A stretch of 64,000 bases of DNA from Terribacillus aidingensis. GTDB taxonomy: Bacteria > Bacillota > Bacilli > Bacillales > Amphibacillaceae. A model generated the notes under the pieces. The model ran no database searches. It worked only from the letters and a program-made list of their open reading frames with translations, and was not told where the DNA came from. Made by a program: the position numbers and the translations under genes. Below are positions 8,522 through 17,647 of this stretch, in pieces. How positions within the stretch are numbered: the stretch's first letter is position 1; each line of letters opens with the position of its first letter. The DNA lies in contig NZ_OBEK01000001.1 of assembly GCF_900215625.1 (NCBI RefSeq), positions 1,051,746-1,115,745 of the forward strand, written 5' to 3'.

Positions 8522-9497
8522 GCTGTTTTGATTTCTGTTCCCATATACGTAAGTACGGATATGGATCAAATGAAAATTCAGAACGGCCGTTATCCTTGTA
8601 CATACCATAATGCAAATGAGGAGGAAATTTGCCAGACGTGCCAGGCGGACCATATCCGCTTGCACCGACATAGCCAATCACATCACCAGGTTTGACGACA
8701 TTTCCGACAGATACGCCCTTTTCAAAGCCATTCAGATGCGCGTAATAATGGTAAATATTATTGCTGTCACGGAGACCGATGCGCCATCCGCCATACAAGT
8801 TCCAGCCTTTTAATTCAACAACGCCATAAGTCGTTGCATACACAGGAACACCGTAGTTAGCGAATATATCAGTGCCTTCATGAATGCGTCGTCCCCCGAA
8901 ACCGCGAGCATCTCCCCAAGTATTTCGATAGCTGTAGTTATGATGAAGCGGCAGCGGGAAGGAACGCTTGTCCAGCTCAATTGTACCAAATTGCTCGTAC
9001 AGCTTAGCGGTATTCATAATCGTTTGGACAGTTAAATCGCGCTCGTAATAATTCCAAAGGGCGATTTTAATATCGTTTTTAGTCGTGCCAGTGCGCTGAA
9101 TAAAGGAAGCGATCGTAAAAAGTACATCCTCTGGATTATCCGGATCAGCTAAAGAATCGCCATTGCCATCGCGCCCAAGTCCTTGGAACCAAGAAATAGT
9201 GGATTCATTCGCGGCAGCTTTTTTATGTTCTGTTATACCAAACCATTTTTCCTCAGGAATCGTGATAGCAATCAGTTTTTCTGCTTCTGATTTTGATGCA
9301 GCTGGCAGATTATGTTCGTATTGATCGATGGCAGCTAAATAGTACCACGGCAGCCCTGTTGCAGCTGCTGTCTTCTTATAGAGGGCCATGCGCTCATGTT
9401 TTGCTTCACTTTCTTTGTCTGCTTGCTTCGCGGAAGCAGGCAATGGACAGCTGCTCAGCAGGACAACTAGCAGTATGATAAGATGCAATTTTTTCAT
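8505..9497 (-). CDS. lytH: LytH-type M23 endopeptidase, spore cortex
   Basis: This 330-residue secreted M23 metallopeptidase matches B. subtilis LytH, an L-Ala-D-Glu endopeptidase that trims peptide side chains in spore cortex. The zinc ligands are in RIHEGTDIFANYGVP and the HLHYGMY motif near residue 295. The N terminus is a signal peptide; LLSSC near residue 18 could be a lipobox, or ASA-KQ a signal peptidase I site. The start at 9497 is set by AAAGGTGAG upstream; the open frame runs further but without a binding site. Expression is expected late in sporulation. Confidence 0.9.
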   Translation of the reverse strand: MKKLHLIILLVVLLSSCPLPASAKQADKESEAKHERMALYKKTAAATGLPWYYLAAIDQYEHNLPAASKSEAEKLIAITIPEEKWFGITEHKKAAANESTISWFQGLGRDGNGDSLADPDNPEDVLFTIASFIQRTGTTKNDIKIALWNYYERDLTVQTIMNTAKLYEQFGTIELDKRSFPLPLHHNYSYRNTWGDARGFGGRRIHEGTDIFANYGVPVYATTYGVVELKGWNLYGGWRIGLRDSNNIYHYYAHLNGFEKGVSVGNVVKPGDVIGYVGASGYGPPGTSGKFPPHLHYGMYKDNGRSEFSFDPYPYLRIWEQKSKQQKKEG

Positions 9498-9643
9498 ATG
9501 CTGCTCACCTTTCTTTACGTGTTTGCCGTTAGTTTGTACAGTGTTTGGAATTTCATAACTGCTATTAGCAGATAGATGGAAGAGGAGCGAAATTACAGCC
9601 AAAATATGCTACACTAGAAACAAGATAGGGGAGTCGATAGCTG

Positions 9644-9925
9644 GTGAAAACTACCATACAAGGCAAACAGTACGAAGTGGTACAGGATGTAAAGAATGCC
9701 TTTCAAGAACAGGCATTTCACGATCGCTACAGCGAAATCCTGACGAAATATGATTATATTGTAGGTGATTGGGGTTATGAGCAGCTGCGTTTAAAAGGCT
9801 TCTTTGACGACGAAAATCCAAAATCCACCTTCGATACAAAAATAAGCACATTGGAAGATTATCTGTATGAGTATTGTAATTTTGGCTGCGCGTACTTTGT
9901 TGTGAAAAAATTAGCGGCAAAGTGA
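9644..9925 (+). CDS. yutD: DUF1027 protein YutD
   Basis: This 93-residue protein of the YutD (DUF1027) family is recognised by KYDYIVGDWGYEQLRLKGFF and LEDYLYEYCNFGCAYFV. Its function is unknown. The start is GTG 9644 behind ATAGGGGAG. The neighbours yutE and yutF follow on the same strand, as in B. subtilis. The lipoyl synthase gene that lies between yutD and lytH in B. subtilis is not present here. Confidence 0.88.
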   Translation: MKTTIQGKQYEVVQDVKNAFQEQAFHDRYSEILTKYDYIVGDWGYEQLRLKGFFDDENPKSTFDTKISTLEDYLYEYCNFGCAYFVVKKLAAK

Positions 9926-9950
9926 ACGTGTAAAGAGAGGGGCTAATACG

Positions 9951-10394
9951 ATGTACTTTGTGGATAAACAAAAGATTGAAGGAATACTTACATATATGGA
10001 AGAGCTGCTTGCGGCTGATATAAAGTCAGCGGAAGAGTTCACAGGCAAGCTTGCGATGGAACGTCGGGCACAGCTGCTCATTGAAGCTATATTGGATACG
10101 GGCAATAGTGTGATTGATGGATTCATTATGCGTGATCCGGGCAGCTATGATGATATTATCGATATTCTTGCCGATGAGCAGGTAATCACCGAAAACACAG
10201 CCCCAGATTTTAAGGAAATTATTGCACTGCGTAAAATGCTTACGGGGGACTATTTGCATGTAAACCATCAAATGCTGGCAGACACGATGGACAAGCACCA
10301 AGCACTTCTTGCACAATACGTGAAATGGGTCAGAGCTTATCTAGTGAATGAAACGCGGACAGCTTCCGCCTTTGCAAGGAGCGATCAAGACTAA
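9951..10394 (+). CDS. yutE: DUF86 (HepT-like) protein YutE
   Basis: This 147-residue all-helical protein of the DUF86/HepT family corresponds to B. subtilis YutE. HepT toxins are HEPN nucleases with an RxxxxHxY motif. The equivalent place here appears to read RKMLTGDYLHV and lacks the spaced His and Tyr, and no MNT antitoxin gene is adjacent, so a toxin role is unlikely. Its stop codon overlaps the yutF start by one base (10394), which suggests translational coupling. Confidence 0.83.
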   Translation: MYFVDKQKIEGILTYMEELLAADIKSAEEFTGKLAMERRAQLLIEAILDTGNSVIDGFIMRDPGSYDDIIDILADEQVITENTAPDFKEIIALRKMLTGDYLHVNHQMLADTMDKHQALLAQYVKWVRAYLVNETRTASAFARSDQD

Positions 10395-11161
10395 TGAAAG
10401 CGTATGATGGCTATTTAATCGACTTAGATGGAACTATGTATCTTGGCAGCAAACGAATTGATGCTGCTCCGGGATTTATTCACAGACTAAGGCAGGCTGG
10501 CAGGAAGCATTTGTTTGTGACGAATAACTCGACACGCACACAAGAGCAAGTAGCAGCCAAGCTGCGCCAAATGGATATTGAAGCTGATCCTGAAGATGTT
10601 TTTACAACCAGTATGGCGACGGCAGCGTATATCCGTGAACAAAAACCAGCTGCCCGTGTTTATGCCATAGGGGAGGAAGGCTTGTTCGATGCTTTGGCGA
10701 AAGAAGAACTTACCGTTGCTGATGAAAATTGTGATTACGTCGTTATTGGACTGGATACAGCTATTACTTATGAAAAGCTGGCTAAAGCATGCTTATTAGT
10801 TCGGGCAGGTGCCACGTTCCTTTCTACGAACAGTGACAAAGCACTTCCAACTGAAGCAGGGTTGATGCCAGGAAATGGCTCGTTAACAGCTGTTGTTTCA
10901 GTCAGCACAGGAGTAGAGCCAATCTATATCGGTAAACCGGAAAGCATCATGATGGAGCAGGCTAGAAAGCTATTAGAGCTGGGTACAGAGCAGGTTGTCA
11001 TGGTCGGAGATAATTATCTAACCGATATTACAGCTGGCATTCGAGCAGGCATGGACACACTCATGGTTTGCACAGGTTTCACAAAGCGAGAAGAGTTGCC
11101 AAAGCTGCATCCAAAGCCAACCTATACAATTGATTCGTTAGATGAATGGGAAATTAAATAA
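10394..11161 (+). CDS. yutF: NagD-like HAD phosphatase YutF
   Basis: This 255-residue HAD superfamily IIA hydrolase is related to NagD and p-nitrophenyl phosphatases. The nucleophile motif DLDGTMYLGS is at residue 8, motif II is FVTNNSTRT, and the acidic motif is MVGDNYLTDITAG near residue 207. It probably dephosphorylates small sugar phosphates or nucleotides, but the substrate is unknown. It overlaps yutE by one base and is followed by a terminator. Confidence 0.92.
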   Translation: MKAYDGYLIDLDGTMYLGSKRIDAAPGFIHRLRQAGRKHLFVTNNSTRTQEQVAAKLRQMDIEADPEDVFTTSMATAAYIREQKPAARVYAIGEEGLFDALAKEELTVADENCDYVVIGLDTAITYEKLAKACLLVRAGATFLSTNSDKALPTEAGLMPGNGSLTAVVSVSTGVEPIYIGKPESIMMEQARKLLELGTEQVVMVGDNYLTDITAGIRAGMDTLMVCTGFTKREELPKLHPKPTYTIDSLDEWEIK

Positions 11162-11194
11162 GGAGCATGCCTAAGAAGTTAGGCAGCTCCTTTT
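11161..11194 (+). terminator. Terminator after yutF
   Basis: AGGAGC plus TGCCTAA pairs with TTAGGCA plus GCTCCT around a GAAG loop, with a one-base bulge, and is followed by four T. The stem starts in the stop codon. It separates yutF from the convergent coat gene. Confidence 0.85.
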
Positions 11195-11211
11195 CTGCGT
11201 CTAGATAGCAG

Positions 11212-11715
11212 TTAATATCCCATCTTTAACGCTTTGCTGGCATTTTGAATGTCACTTTGCAGCAGGCGTTCTAAATTATAGGATGGATAAAGTCCGCGGC
11301 TGTACATAAAGGCAAAAACCTTCGCGTGCGTATCAATTGCGCGCTGCAATTGTTTTCGCAGTGTTTCTCTCAGTACAGGAGTGGCTGTTTCTGTGATGGC
11401 AATTGCATAGTTGCGAACAGAAGTTTTAGCAAAGACGAGCAAGTCACCAGCATAAAAGGCAGTATCTGTATTTCGTGTTTCTGCTTGATCTTGCAAGCTG
11501 GGTGCGGAAGGGTAGAAAGCCAGCAATTCATTTAAATTGGTCTCCAGGCCTTTAATTGTCTGGTCATAAATAGAGCGCAGTTCTCCATCATTAACATTTC
11601 CAATAAATCGTTTCAGCTTCATTAAGACAACAGCTTGGGAAGCGACTAGTTCATGTAATTCAAGTGTTTCATGCCATGCCAAGTGATTAGGGTAGCTCGG
11701 GTTTGTGTTTTCCAA
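11212..11715 (-). CDS. CotF-like spore coat protein
   Basis: This 167-residue helical protein has the coat F (DUF2383-like four-helix) pattern: WHETLELHELVASQAVVLMK, a central LLVFAKTSVRNYAIAITE and VFAFMYSRGLYPSYN at the end. Such proteins are part of the Bacillus spore coat. TTG 11715 is the start, with AGGAGG seven bases upstream. It is inserted between yutF and yutG relative to B. subtilis. Confidence 0.78.
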   Translation of the reverse strand: MENTNPSYPNHLAWHETLELHELVASQAVVLMKLKRFIGNVNDGELRSIYDQTIKGLETNLNELLAFYPSAPSLQDQAETRNTDTAFYAGDLLVFAKTSVRNYAIAITETATPVLRETLRKQLQRAIDTHAKVFAFMYSRGLYPSYNLERLLQSDIQNASKALKMGY

Positions 11716-11810
11716 GTAATTTCCTCCTCGTGTGTATCAGACGTTTACACTATATGAAGGAAGCCCAGTTTTGGCTACACAAGAATATAAATAAATTCGC
11801 TTTGTATGCA

Positions 11811-11839
11811 AGAAAAGCAGCCTTCTCATGCAAGGCTGC
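11811..11839 (-). terminator. Terminator after yutG
   Basis: GCAGCCTT (11817-11824) pairs with AAGGCTGC (11832-11839), and the minus-strand transcript then runs into TTTTCT. Confidence 0.8.
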
Positions 11840-11846
11840 TCTCTGT

Positions 11847-12344
11847 TCATCCGTCAATATTTTCTTCTTCATTCTGGCTGTGTGCGAGTCTGCTGGCAGC
11901 AGCTGCTGCGATGGCTCCGACGATATCATCCAGGAAAGTGTGGCATTCCCCGCTGCTCTTATCATTAAGCTTTTCCAAAATACCTGGTTTTTGCTTATCA
12001 ATATATCCATAATTTGTAAATCCGATGGATCCATAGAGGTTGATGATAGATAGTGCGATCACTTCATCAATTCCGTACAAGCTTTCATCACGCTCCAGCG
12101 TATCCTGCAATGGCTGTTCCAGTTTTCCCTGTTCTGCGAGAACATCCAGCTGGATACCAGTCAGGATGGCATTTTGAACTTCTCTTTTGGATAATACACG
12201 CTCTACATTATAAATACACCGGTCCATTGTCAGACCAGGGTAGTATTTTTCCTGCAGGTAATGGACCAATTCTGCGATATCCTCTACTTGTACACCTCGT
12301 TCAATCAGCCATTCGCGTGCTTTTTTCTCTAATTCTGCTGTCAT
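11847..12344 (-). CDS. yutG: PgpA-related protein YutG
   Basis: This 165-residue protein of the phosphatidylglycerophosphatase A-related family corresponds to YutG. Segments YLQEKYYPGLTMDRCIYNVE, DEVIALSIINLYGSIGFTNYG and the acidic CHTFLDDIVGAIAAAAASR support the call. Members of this family lack the membrane segments of true PgpA. The function is uncertain. It is leftward and monocistronic, between the coat gene and yutH. Confidence 0.84.
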   Translation of the reverse strand: MTAELEKKAREWLIERGVQVEDIAELVHYLQEKYYPGLTMDRCIYNVERVLSKREVQNAILTGIQLDVLAEQGKLEQPLQDTLERDESLYGIDEVIALSIINLYGSIGFTNYGYIDKQKPGILEKLNDKSSGECHTFLDDIVGAIAAAAASRLAHSQNEEENIDG

Positions 12345-12468
12345 ATGATCACGTCACTTTCTATGTATGATTCGGTTAGCAGTATACCCTGTTAGCCTAT
12401 GCGTCAACCCTCTAGTTTGGAACATGATTCTTCGAGTTGTTTCATAAAATGTAGCAGGAGGTGTTTGT

Positions 12469-13428
12469 GTGCTACAGCTGATGCAGCAATATATACCTGG
12501 ATTCACCGGCAAACCCGTCTCTTACCGGAATTATCACGCTTATCAGACAATGGAGCGGCTTTATGTTATTATACCAGCTCGGACGGAACAAGACAGCTAT
12601 TATGAATTGGCAGCGATAACGGCATATATGCAGGAAAACGGTTTTCCGCGCATTGCGCAGCCGATGATCACGACAGAAGGTCAGATTATTACTGTGTATG
12701 AAAATACCCCTTATCTTGTCGTGGAGATGCCGCCTCCCTATCCTGTGCGACTAGGTGCTCACGGGGCAGAATTAGCAGCCTTTCACGAACTTGGTGCTGC
12801 TTGTCCTTTCGCTCCAGACACTTTGTCCAGTTACGGTAAGTGGAGTGAGTTGTGGACGGCTCGCTTAGCGCAGGGCGAAAAGCTGTATGCTGAGATTTAT
12901 CAAAAACGTCCGCTAACGCATGGGGAACGATTTTTTATCGATACTTTTCCTTATGTAATTGGCAGATCAGAACTGGCTATTCAATATGTGAATGAGTCGA
13001 ATGGCGAGTTCCGTTTCACGGAGGCCGACCAGGCTACGACTGTTTTTATGAAATATCAATCTGAATTAAAAGAAACGTATGTCCTGCCGCACCAGATTAT
13101 TTATGATCATCCAGCACGTGATTTGGCAGAATATGTCCGAATTGCATTTGGAAAAGAAGAAGAGGGAGACATAAAAGAATTTCTTCCTGCTTATATGCAG
13201 GCACGCCCGCTGTCTGTTTTTGGCATGCGTCTATTGTATGGGCGCCTCATTATGCCTTTGCACATATTTAATCAAATGGAGCAAGGGTTAACCGGAACAG
13301 CAGGAGCAGCATATGAAACACTTATCATGCAGCAGCATACGTATGAGCAGCGTTTGGCCGGCTTGTTTCAATATATGCAAGTGGATACTCGTTCCCTCGA
13401 GATACCTGTGTTGGAAAATTATTTGTAA
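12469..13428 (+). CDS. yutH: Spore coat-associated protein YutH
   Basis: This 319-residue protein of the YutH/CotS group has a kinase-like fold and is associated with spore coats in Bacillus. Segments YRNYHAYQTMERLYVIIPAR, IYDHPARDLAEYVRIAFGK and FGMRLLYGRLIMPLHIFNQM support the assignment. It starts at GTG 12469 with AGGAGGTG just upstream. It is followed at once by the promoter of the threonine operon. Confidence 0.83.
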   Translation: MLQLMQQYIPGFTGKPVSYRNYHAYQTMERLYVIIPARTEQDSYYELAAITAYMQENGFPRIAQPMITTEGQIITVYENTPYLVVEMPPPYPVRLGAHGAELAAFHELGAACPFAPDTLSSYGKWSELWTARLAQGEKLYAEIYQKRPLTHGERFFIDTFPYVIGRSELAIQYVNESNGEFRFTEADQATTVFMKYQSELKETYVLPHQIIYDHPARDLAEYVRIAFGKEEEGDIKEFLPAYMQARPLSVFGMRLLYGRLIMPLHIFNQMEQGLTGTAGAAYETLIMQQHTYEQRLAGLFQYMQVDTRSLEIPVLENYL

Positions 13429-13434
13429 ATGTGG

Positions 13435-13463
13435 TTGCGGTAATAGATTCATAGGGTTATAAT
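13435..13463 (+). promoter_or_regulatory. Sigma-A promoter of the hom-thrC-thrB operon
   Basis: TTGCGG (13435-13440) is followed after 17 bases by a perfect TATAAT (13458-13463), seven bases after the yutH stop. The start of transcription should be near 13470. Confidence 0.75.
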
Positions 13464-13476
13464 GTCCTTTATATAA

Positions 13477-13488
13477 AAACAATTGTTT
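13477..13488. promoter_or_regulatory. 12-base palindrome in the hom leader, possible operator
   Basis: A perfect AAACAATTGTTT palindrome lies about 8-19 bases downstream of the predicted transcription start and 20 bases before the hom binding site. The position suits a repressor operator. The cognate protein is unknown; ThrR is the described hom repressor in B. subtilis, but I do not know its site well enough to claim a match. Confidence 0.4.
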
Positions 13489-13515
13489 ATTTCAGGTGGA
13501 CAGGAGATGGGCGAG

Positions 13516-14811
13516 ATGAAACAAAAGATTCAAATCGGCTTATGCGGACTAGGAACTGTCGGAAGCGGAGTCGTACAGATTTTACAGGATCATCAAGAAC
13601 AAATCCGCTACAAGCTTGGCTGTGAAGTCGAAGTGGCTAAAGTGCTCGTGAAAAACAAAGAAAAGAAGCGGGAATACATCGGGGATGCTGGCATTCTGAC
13701 AACAGAACCGGCAGATATTACCGATAATCCTGCTATTGATATTGTGGTCGAAGTAATGGGCGGCATGGATGATACATATCAGCTGCTCGAACGCAGCATC
13801 CGCAATCGCAAGCATATTGTGACGGCTAACAAAGACTTGATGGCCGAACAAGGCGATAAGCTGTTTGCATTGTCTCAGGAATATAATACCGACATTTATT
13901 ACGAAGCGAGTGTAGCAGGTGGTATTCCCATACTCAGAACCTTAAGTGACGGACTCGCTTCCGATAAAATTCAAAAAGTAATGGGAATTGTTAATGGTAC
14001 TACAAACTTTATTTTGACGAAGATGACCGATGAGAATCTTTCTTTTGAACCAGTATTGCAGGAAGCGCAGGCACTTGGATTCGCAGAAGCAGATCCGACT
14101 TCGGATGTCGAAGGTTTGGATGCAGCGCGCAAGATGACGTTATTAGCGAATTTGGCATTTAAGATGCCTGTCGCCTATGAAGATGTCGAAGTTTCTGGAA
14201 TCACCTCCATAACGCAGGAAGACATTGATTTTGCCGGCAGATTAGGCTACCAAATGAAATTGATTGGTATTGCAGCAATGGATGATGGCAAAGTCGAAGT
14301 AAGTGTGGAGCCTACTTTGCTGCCGACAGCACATCCGCTGGCACAAGTAAAAAATGAGTATAATGCGGTTTACGTATACGGGCAAGCAGTCGGCGAAACA
14401 ATGTTTTACGGTCCGGGCGCAGGCGGATTGCCAACAGCTACTGCAGTCGTATCGGATTTGATGGAAGTTGTCAAAAATGTCCGCCTGGGGGTCAGCGGGA
14501 AAGCTTATGTGACACCGCAATACAAGAAAGCATTGAAAGACAATACACAGAAACATGCGAAGTACTTTGTCCGAGTTGAAGCAGAGGACCAGACAGGTGC
14601 TTTCCATGCGGTGACAAATGTATTCGCCGGTGAAAATGTGTCGTTTGCAAAAATTCTTCAATTGCCGCATGCAAACTCCAAAACGGCAGAAGTTGTAATG
14701 GTGACACACAAACATAGCAAACAACAAATCGAAAACAGCATACAGCTGCTGGAAAAGTTAAATGTCGTGAAACGTGTCATCAGCTGTTATCGCGTAGACG
14801 GAGAGGATTGA
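13516..14811 (+). CDS. hom: Homoserine dehydrogenase
   Basis: This 431-residue enzyme reduces aspartate semialdehyde to homoserine with NAD(P)H, the branch point to threonine and methionine. The Rossmann motif [13 protein letters not shown] is at the N terminus. The catalytic region contains VNGTTNFIL and [20 protein letters not shown], and a C-terminal ACT domain starts at about residue 350 ([20 protein letters not shown]). ATG 13516 is chosen by homology. It is the first gene of the hom-thrC-thrB operon. Confidence 0.97.
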   Translation: MKQKIQIGLCGLGTVGSGVVQILQDHQEQIRYKLGCEVEVAKVLVKNKEKKREYIGDAGILTTEPADITDNPAIDIVVEVMGGMDDTYQLLERSIRNRKHIVTANKDLMAEQGDKLFALSQEYNTDIYYEASVAGGIPILRTLSDGLASDKIQKVMGIVNGTTNFILTKMTDENLSFEPVLQEAQALGFAEADPTSDVEGLDAARKMTLLANLAFKMPVAYEDVEVSGITSITQEDIDFAGRLGYQMKLIGIAAMDDGKVEVSVEPTLLPTAHPLAQVKNEYNAVYVYGQAVGETMFYGPGAGGLPTATAVVSDLMEVVKNVRLGVSGKAYVTPQYKKALKDNTQKHAKYFVRVEAEDQTGAFHAVTNVFAGENVSFAKILQLPHANSKTAEVVMVTHKHSKQQIENSIQLLEKLNVVKRVISCYRVDGED

Positions 14812-14816
14812 TCAAG

Positions 14817-15872
14817 ATGGTATGGCAGGGACTTTTGGAAGCATACAAAGCGCATTTACCTGTTTCGGATGAAACACCAGCAGTAAGTTTAGGAGAAGGA
14901 AACACACCGCTTGTAAAACTGGAAAAAATATCGGCTGCCTATGGGATTCATGCCTATGCCAAGATAGAGGGAGCGAATCCGACCGGCAGCTTTAAAGACC
15001 GCGGAATGGTCATGGCGATAGCGAAAGCAAAGGAAGCAGGAGCGAAAGCGGTTATCTGTGCTTCGACGGGTAATACCTCAGCCTCCGCTGCCGCATATGC
15101 TGCCCGAGCAGGTATGCGCTGCTTCGTCGTAATCCCGGAAGGAAAGATTGCCCAAGGCAAGCTGGCACAAGCCGTCATGTACGGTGCGGAAATATTTTCA
15201 ATTGCAGGCAATTTTGACGATGCATTGCGAGTTGTCCGCAATTTGAGTGAAACCGAGCCAGTAGCACTAGTGAACTCCGTCAATCCTTACCGACTCGAAG
15301 GACAAAAGACGGCAGCTTTCGAGCTATGTGAGCAATTAGGACAAGCACCTGATTATCTTTTCATTCCTGTCGGAAATGCAGGTAACATTAGTGCATACTG
15401 GAAAGGCTTTAAAGAGTATGAACAGGAAAAAGGCTACAGTCTGCCTGTCTTAAAAGGTTATCAAGCTAGCGGAGCGGCACCAATTGTCCACGACCGTGTG
15501 TTTGAAAATCCAGAAACAGTGGGCACTGCTATCCGTATCGGAAACCCGGCCAGCTGGCAAAAAGCAACTGCAGCAAGAGACGAATCAGGCGGAACGATTG
15601 ATGAAGTAACAGATGAACAGATTATTGCTGCTTATCAAAAAATCGCCCGTGAGGAAGGTATATTTGCTGAACCAGGATCCTGTGCTTCCTTTGCAGGTCT
15701 GCTGAAAGCTTTGGAACAAGGAGAAGTAGCAAAAGGTGCTACCGTAACTTGTGTGTTAACTGGCAATGGACTGAAGGATCCGCATACCGCTATCGAATAC
15801 AGCACAATCAAGCCGGTCGTTCTTCCTAACGAAGAGCAGGTGATTGCCCAAGCAATCAAGGAGCGGATGTAA
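14817..15872 (+). CDS. thrC: Threonine synthase
   Basis: This 351-residue PLP enzyme converts O-phosphohomoserine to threonine. The PLP lysine is in [20 protein letters not shown], the phosphate-binding glycine loop in [13 protein letters not shown], and AEPGSCAS lies near residue 285. The start ATG 14817 is five bases after the hom stop; an upstream in-frame TTG overlaps hom and is not needed for full length. It is the middle gene of the operon. Confidence 0.97.
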   Translation: MVWQGLLEAYKAHLPVSDETPAVSLGEGNTPLVKLEKISAAYGIHAYAKIEGANPTGSFKDRGMVMAIAKAKEAGAKAVICASTGNTSASAAAYAARAGMRCFVVIPEGKIAQGKLAQAVMYGAEIFSIAGNFDDALRVVRNLSETEPVALVNSVNPYRLEGQKTAAFELCEQLGQAPDYLFIPVGNAGNISAYWKGFKEYEQEKGYSLPVLKGYQASGAAPIVHDRVFENPETVGTAIRIGNPASWQKATAARDESGGTIDEVTDEQIIAAYQKIAREEGIFAEPGSCASFAGLLKALEQGEVAKGATVTCVLTGNGLKDPHTAIEYSTIKPVVLPNEEQVIAQAIKERM

Positions 15873-16775
15873 ATGAAACGCTGGCAAATACGTGTACCTG
15901 CAAGTACAGCTAATATAGGACCAGGCTTTGATTCAATTGGCATTGCATTGGATTTGTACTTGGAGCTGGAAGTGCAGCCTGCTGCAGAATGGGAATTCAT
16001 TGCAGCATCAGATGCTGTACAAGGTCTTCCATCTGGAAAAGATAACATGATCTATGAAACAGCACTTTATGTTGCCAAGCAGTATGACTTTGAGGATTTG
16101 CCAGCTTGCTCCGTTCGGATGACGAGCGAGATCCCGCTCGCCAGAGGACTCGGAAGCAGTGCAACAGCACTTGTCGCAGGAATTGAGCTGGCAGACTGCC
16201 TGCTATCATTAGAGCTCAGTGATGCAGAGAAACTTGATCTTGCTGTCAGTCTCGAAGGCCATCCAGATAATGCTGCGCCATCAATTTTAGGCGGCTGTGT
16301 GATTGGTTATTATGATGGCAGCGTCCATTATGTCCACACGCCAATTGATCATGTGCGTTTTTTAGCTGTCATTCCGCCGTTTGAGCTGGCTACATCAGCT
16401 GCCAGAGCTGTACTTCCAGATCAATTAGCATATAAAGAAGCGGTGCAAGCGAGCGGTGTCGCCAATGTAGCTGTAGCCGCTCTGCTCCAGCAAAATTGGA
16501 AGCAGCTTGGAGAAATGATGAAAAAAGATCTTTTCCACCAGCCATACCGACAAGCGATGATTCCGCATTACGAAGAAGTTGCAAGCTCCTTGCAAGAAGC
16601 AGCTTATGGTGTTTATTTGAGCGGTGCTGGACCTACAATGATAGCCGTAGTCGATGAAGCACAAGCTGCATCTGTACACGCGCAATATCAAAAGAAGTAT
16701 CCGGCGTTTGAATGGGTATTGCTGTCTTGTGCCAAACAAGGAATCTGTACAGAAGAGCTAGCTGTTGAAGCATGA
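15873..16775 (+). CDS. thrB: Homoserine kinase
   Basis: This 300-residue GHMP-family kinase phosphorylates homoserine for ThrC. The ATP-binding loop is PLARGLGSSATALVAG near residue 88, and the N-terminal PASTANIGPGFDSIGIALD and C-terminal GVYLSGAGPTMIAV motifs are intact. It begins directly after the thrC stop, and the AAGGAG binding site lies inside the end of thrC, so translation is coupled. It ends the operon before a terminator. Confidence 0.97.
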   Translation: MKRWQIRVPASTANIGPGFDSIGIALDLYLELEVQPAAEWEFIAASDAVQGLPSGKDNMIYETALYVAKQYDFEDLPACSVRMTSEIPLARGLGSSATALVAGIELADCLLSLELSDAEKLDLAVSLEGHPDNAAPSILGGCVIGYYDGSVHYVHTPIDHVRFLAVIPPFELATSAARAVLPDQLAYKEAVQASGVANVAVAALLQQNWKQLGEMMKKDLFHQPYRQAMIPHYEEVASSLQEAAYGVYLSGAGPTMIAVVDEAQAASVHAQYQKKYPAFEWVLLSCAKQGICTEELAVEA

Positions 16776-16779
16776 TAAG

Positions 16780-16813
16780 ACCCGCAGAAATTTGGAGGAT
16801 TTCTGTGGGTTTT
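16780..16813 (+). terminator. Terminator of the hom-thrCB operon
   Basis: ACCCGCAGAAAT (16780-16791) pairs with ATTTCTGTGGGT (16799-16810) with one G-T pair, followed by a short T-run. Confidence 0.85.
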
Positions 16814-16826
16814 GTATTTATACGCA

Positions 16827-16866
16827 AAATAAAAACCCGCGGGGAAAGTGATGTTTCCGCGCGGGT
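16827..16866 (-). terminator. Terminator after yutI
   Basis: ACCCGCGGGGAAA (16835-16847) pairs with TTTCCGCGCGGGT (16854-16866) with one mismatch. The minus-strand tail reads TTTTATTTTG. Confidence 0.85.
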
Positions 16867-16878
16867 CTGTTCATTCTA

Positions 16879-17103
16879 TTAAAATACTTGCTCGATCTCA
16901 CGCACGCCAGGTACTTCTGCCATCAAGGCACGTTCAATACCAGCTTTTAATGTGATCGTAGAGCTTGGGCAGTTACCGCATGCTCCCATTAGACGCAGGC
17001 GCACGATACCTTCATCAACATCGACTAGTTCGACGTCACCGCCGTCACGCAGCAAGAATGGACGTAATTTGTTCAATACTTCTTGTACTTGGTTTTCCAT
17101 CAT
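16879..17103 (-). CDS. yutI: NifU-like C-terminal domain protein YutI
   Basis: This 74-residue protein is a single NifU C-terminal (Nfu) domain, a carrier of iron-sulfur clusters. The cluster-binding pair is in [16 protein letters not shown], and the family motif [17 protein letters not shown] precedes it. Two adjacent ATG codons (17103 and 17100) could start it; AAGGGGG is upstream. It is leftward and divergent from yuzD, close to the other Fe-S carrier gene yutM. Confidence 0.93.
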   Translation of the reverse strand: MMENQVQEVLNKLRPFLLRDGGDVELVDVDEGIVRLRLMGACGNCPSSTITLKAGIERALMAEVPGVREIEQVF

Positions 17104-17260
17104 CCATTATCCCCCTTACGATTATATATCTATTATAAATCGTTTCTGATAAAAAATCCACGCTAGCCAACTGAGAAATTTTATCAATTAAAAATTTCCA
17201 TTCCAACATGCTGTTTGTTACGGTAAACTGAAGCTACTAGCAGACGAAAGGGCGGATCAG

Positions 17261-17575
17261 ATGGCAACAAAAATTAGCGTTTATGGGGCCGAAATCATTT
17301 GTGCAAGCTGTGTGAATGCACCAAGCTCAAAGGATACGTATGAGTGGCTGCAGGCAGCATTAGCACGAAAGTTTAAAGACAATCAGTTTGAATTTGAATA
17401 CATTGATATCCACGAACCCTCTGGAGAAGCAGAACACAAGCAGTTTGCCGACAAAGTAATAGAGGAAGATTTGTTTTATCCAGTTGTCCTTGTCGATGGT
17501 GAAATAGCCGGAGAAGGTATGATTTCACTGAAAGCTGTTGCAAAGGCTGTCGAGAAGGCCGTCAGCGCAAGCTAG
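17261..17575 (+). CDS. yuzD: DUF1462 thioredoxin-fold protein YuzD
   Basis: This 104-residue protein of the YuzD (DUF1462) family has a thioredoxin-like fold with an ICASC pair near residue 15 and the cis-Pro-like YPVVLVDGEIAGEG further on. It is a probable disulfide oxidoreductase of unknown partner. Its position between yutI and yuzB is conserved in Bacillus, where these genes surround Fe-S and NADH dehydrogenase genes. Confidence 0.88.
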   Translation: MATKISVYGAEIICASCVNAPSSKDTYEWLQAALARKFKDNQFEFEYIDIHEPSGEAEHKQFADKVIEEDLFYPVVLVDGEIAGEGMISLKAVAKAVEKAVSAS

Positions 17576-17580
17576 TTGTG

Positions 17581-17639
17581 CTCCTATCCTGCAGTGTGGT
17601 AGCATTATCTTTTGATAGTGTTACATCCTAGAATAGGAG
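17581..17639 (+). promoter_or_regulatory. Nested hairpin upstream of yuzB enclosing its ribosome binding site
   Basis: An 11-base stem with two G-T pairs, GTAGCATTATC (17599-17609) with GATAGTGTTAC (17614-17624), has a TTTT loop. Around it CTCCTAT (17581-17587) can pair with ATAGGAG (17633-17639), and the latter is the yuzB ribosome binding site. No T-run follows, so it is more likely a translation control or a processed stem than a terminator. Confidence 0.45.
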
Positions 17640-17647
17640 TGAGCGGG

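Noticed and set aside
9951..10394. YutE as a HepT toxin of a toxin-antitoxin pair
   Set aside because: The RxxxxHxY motif is not seen and there is no MNT gene beside it.
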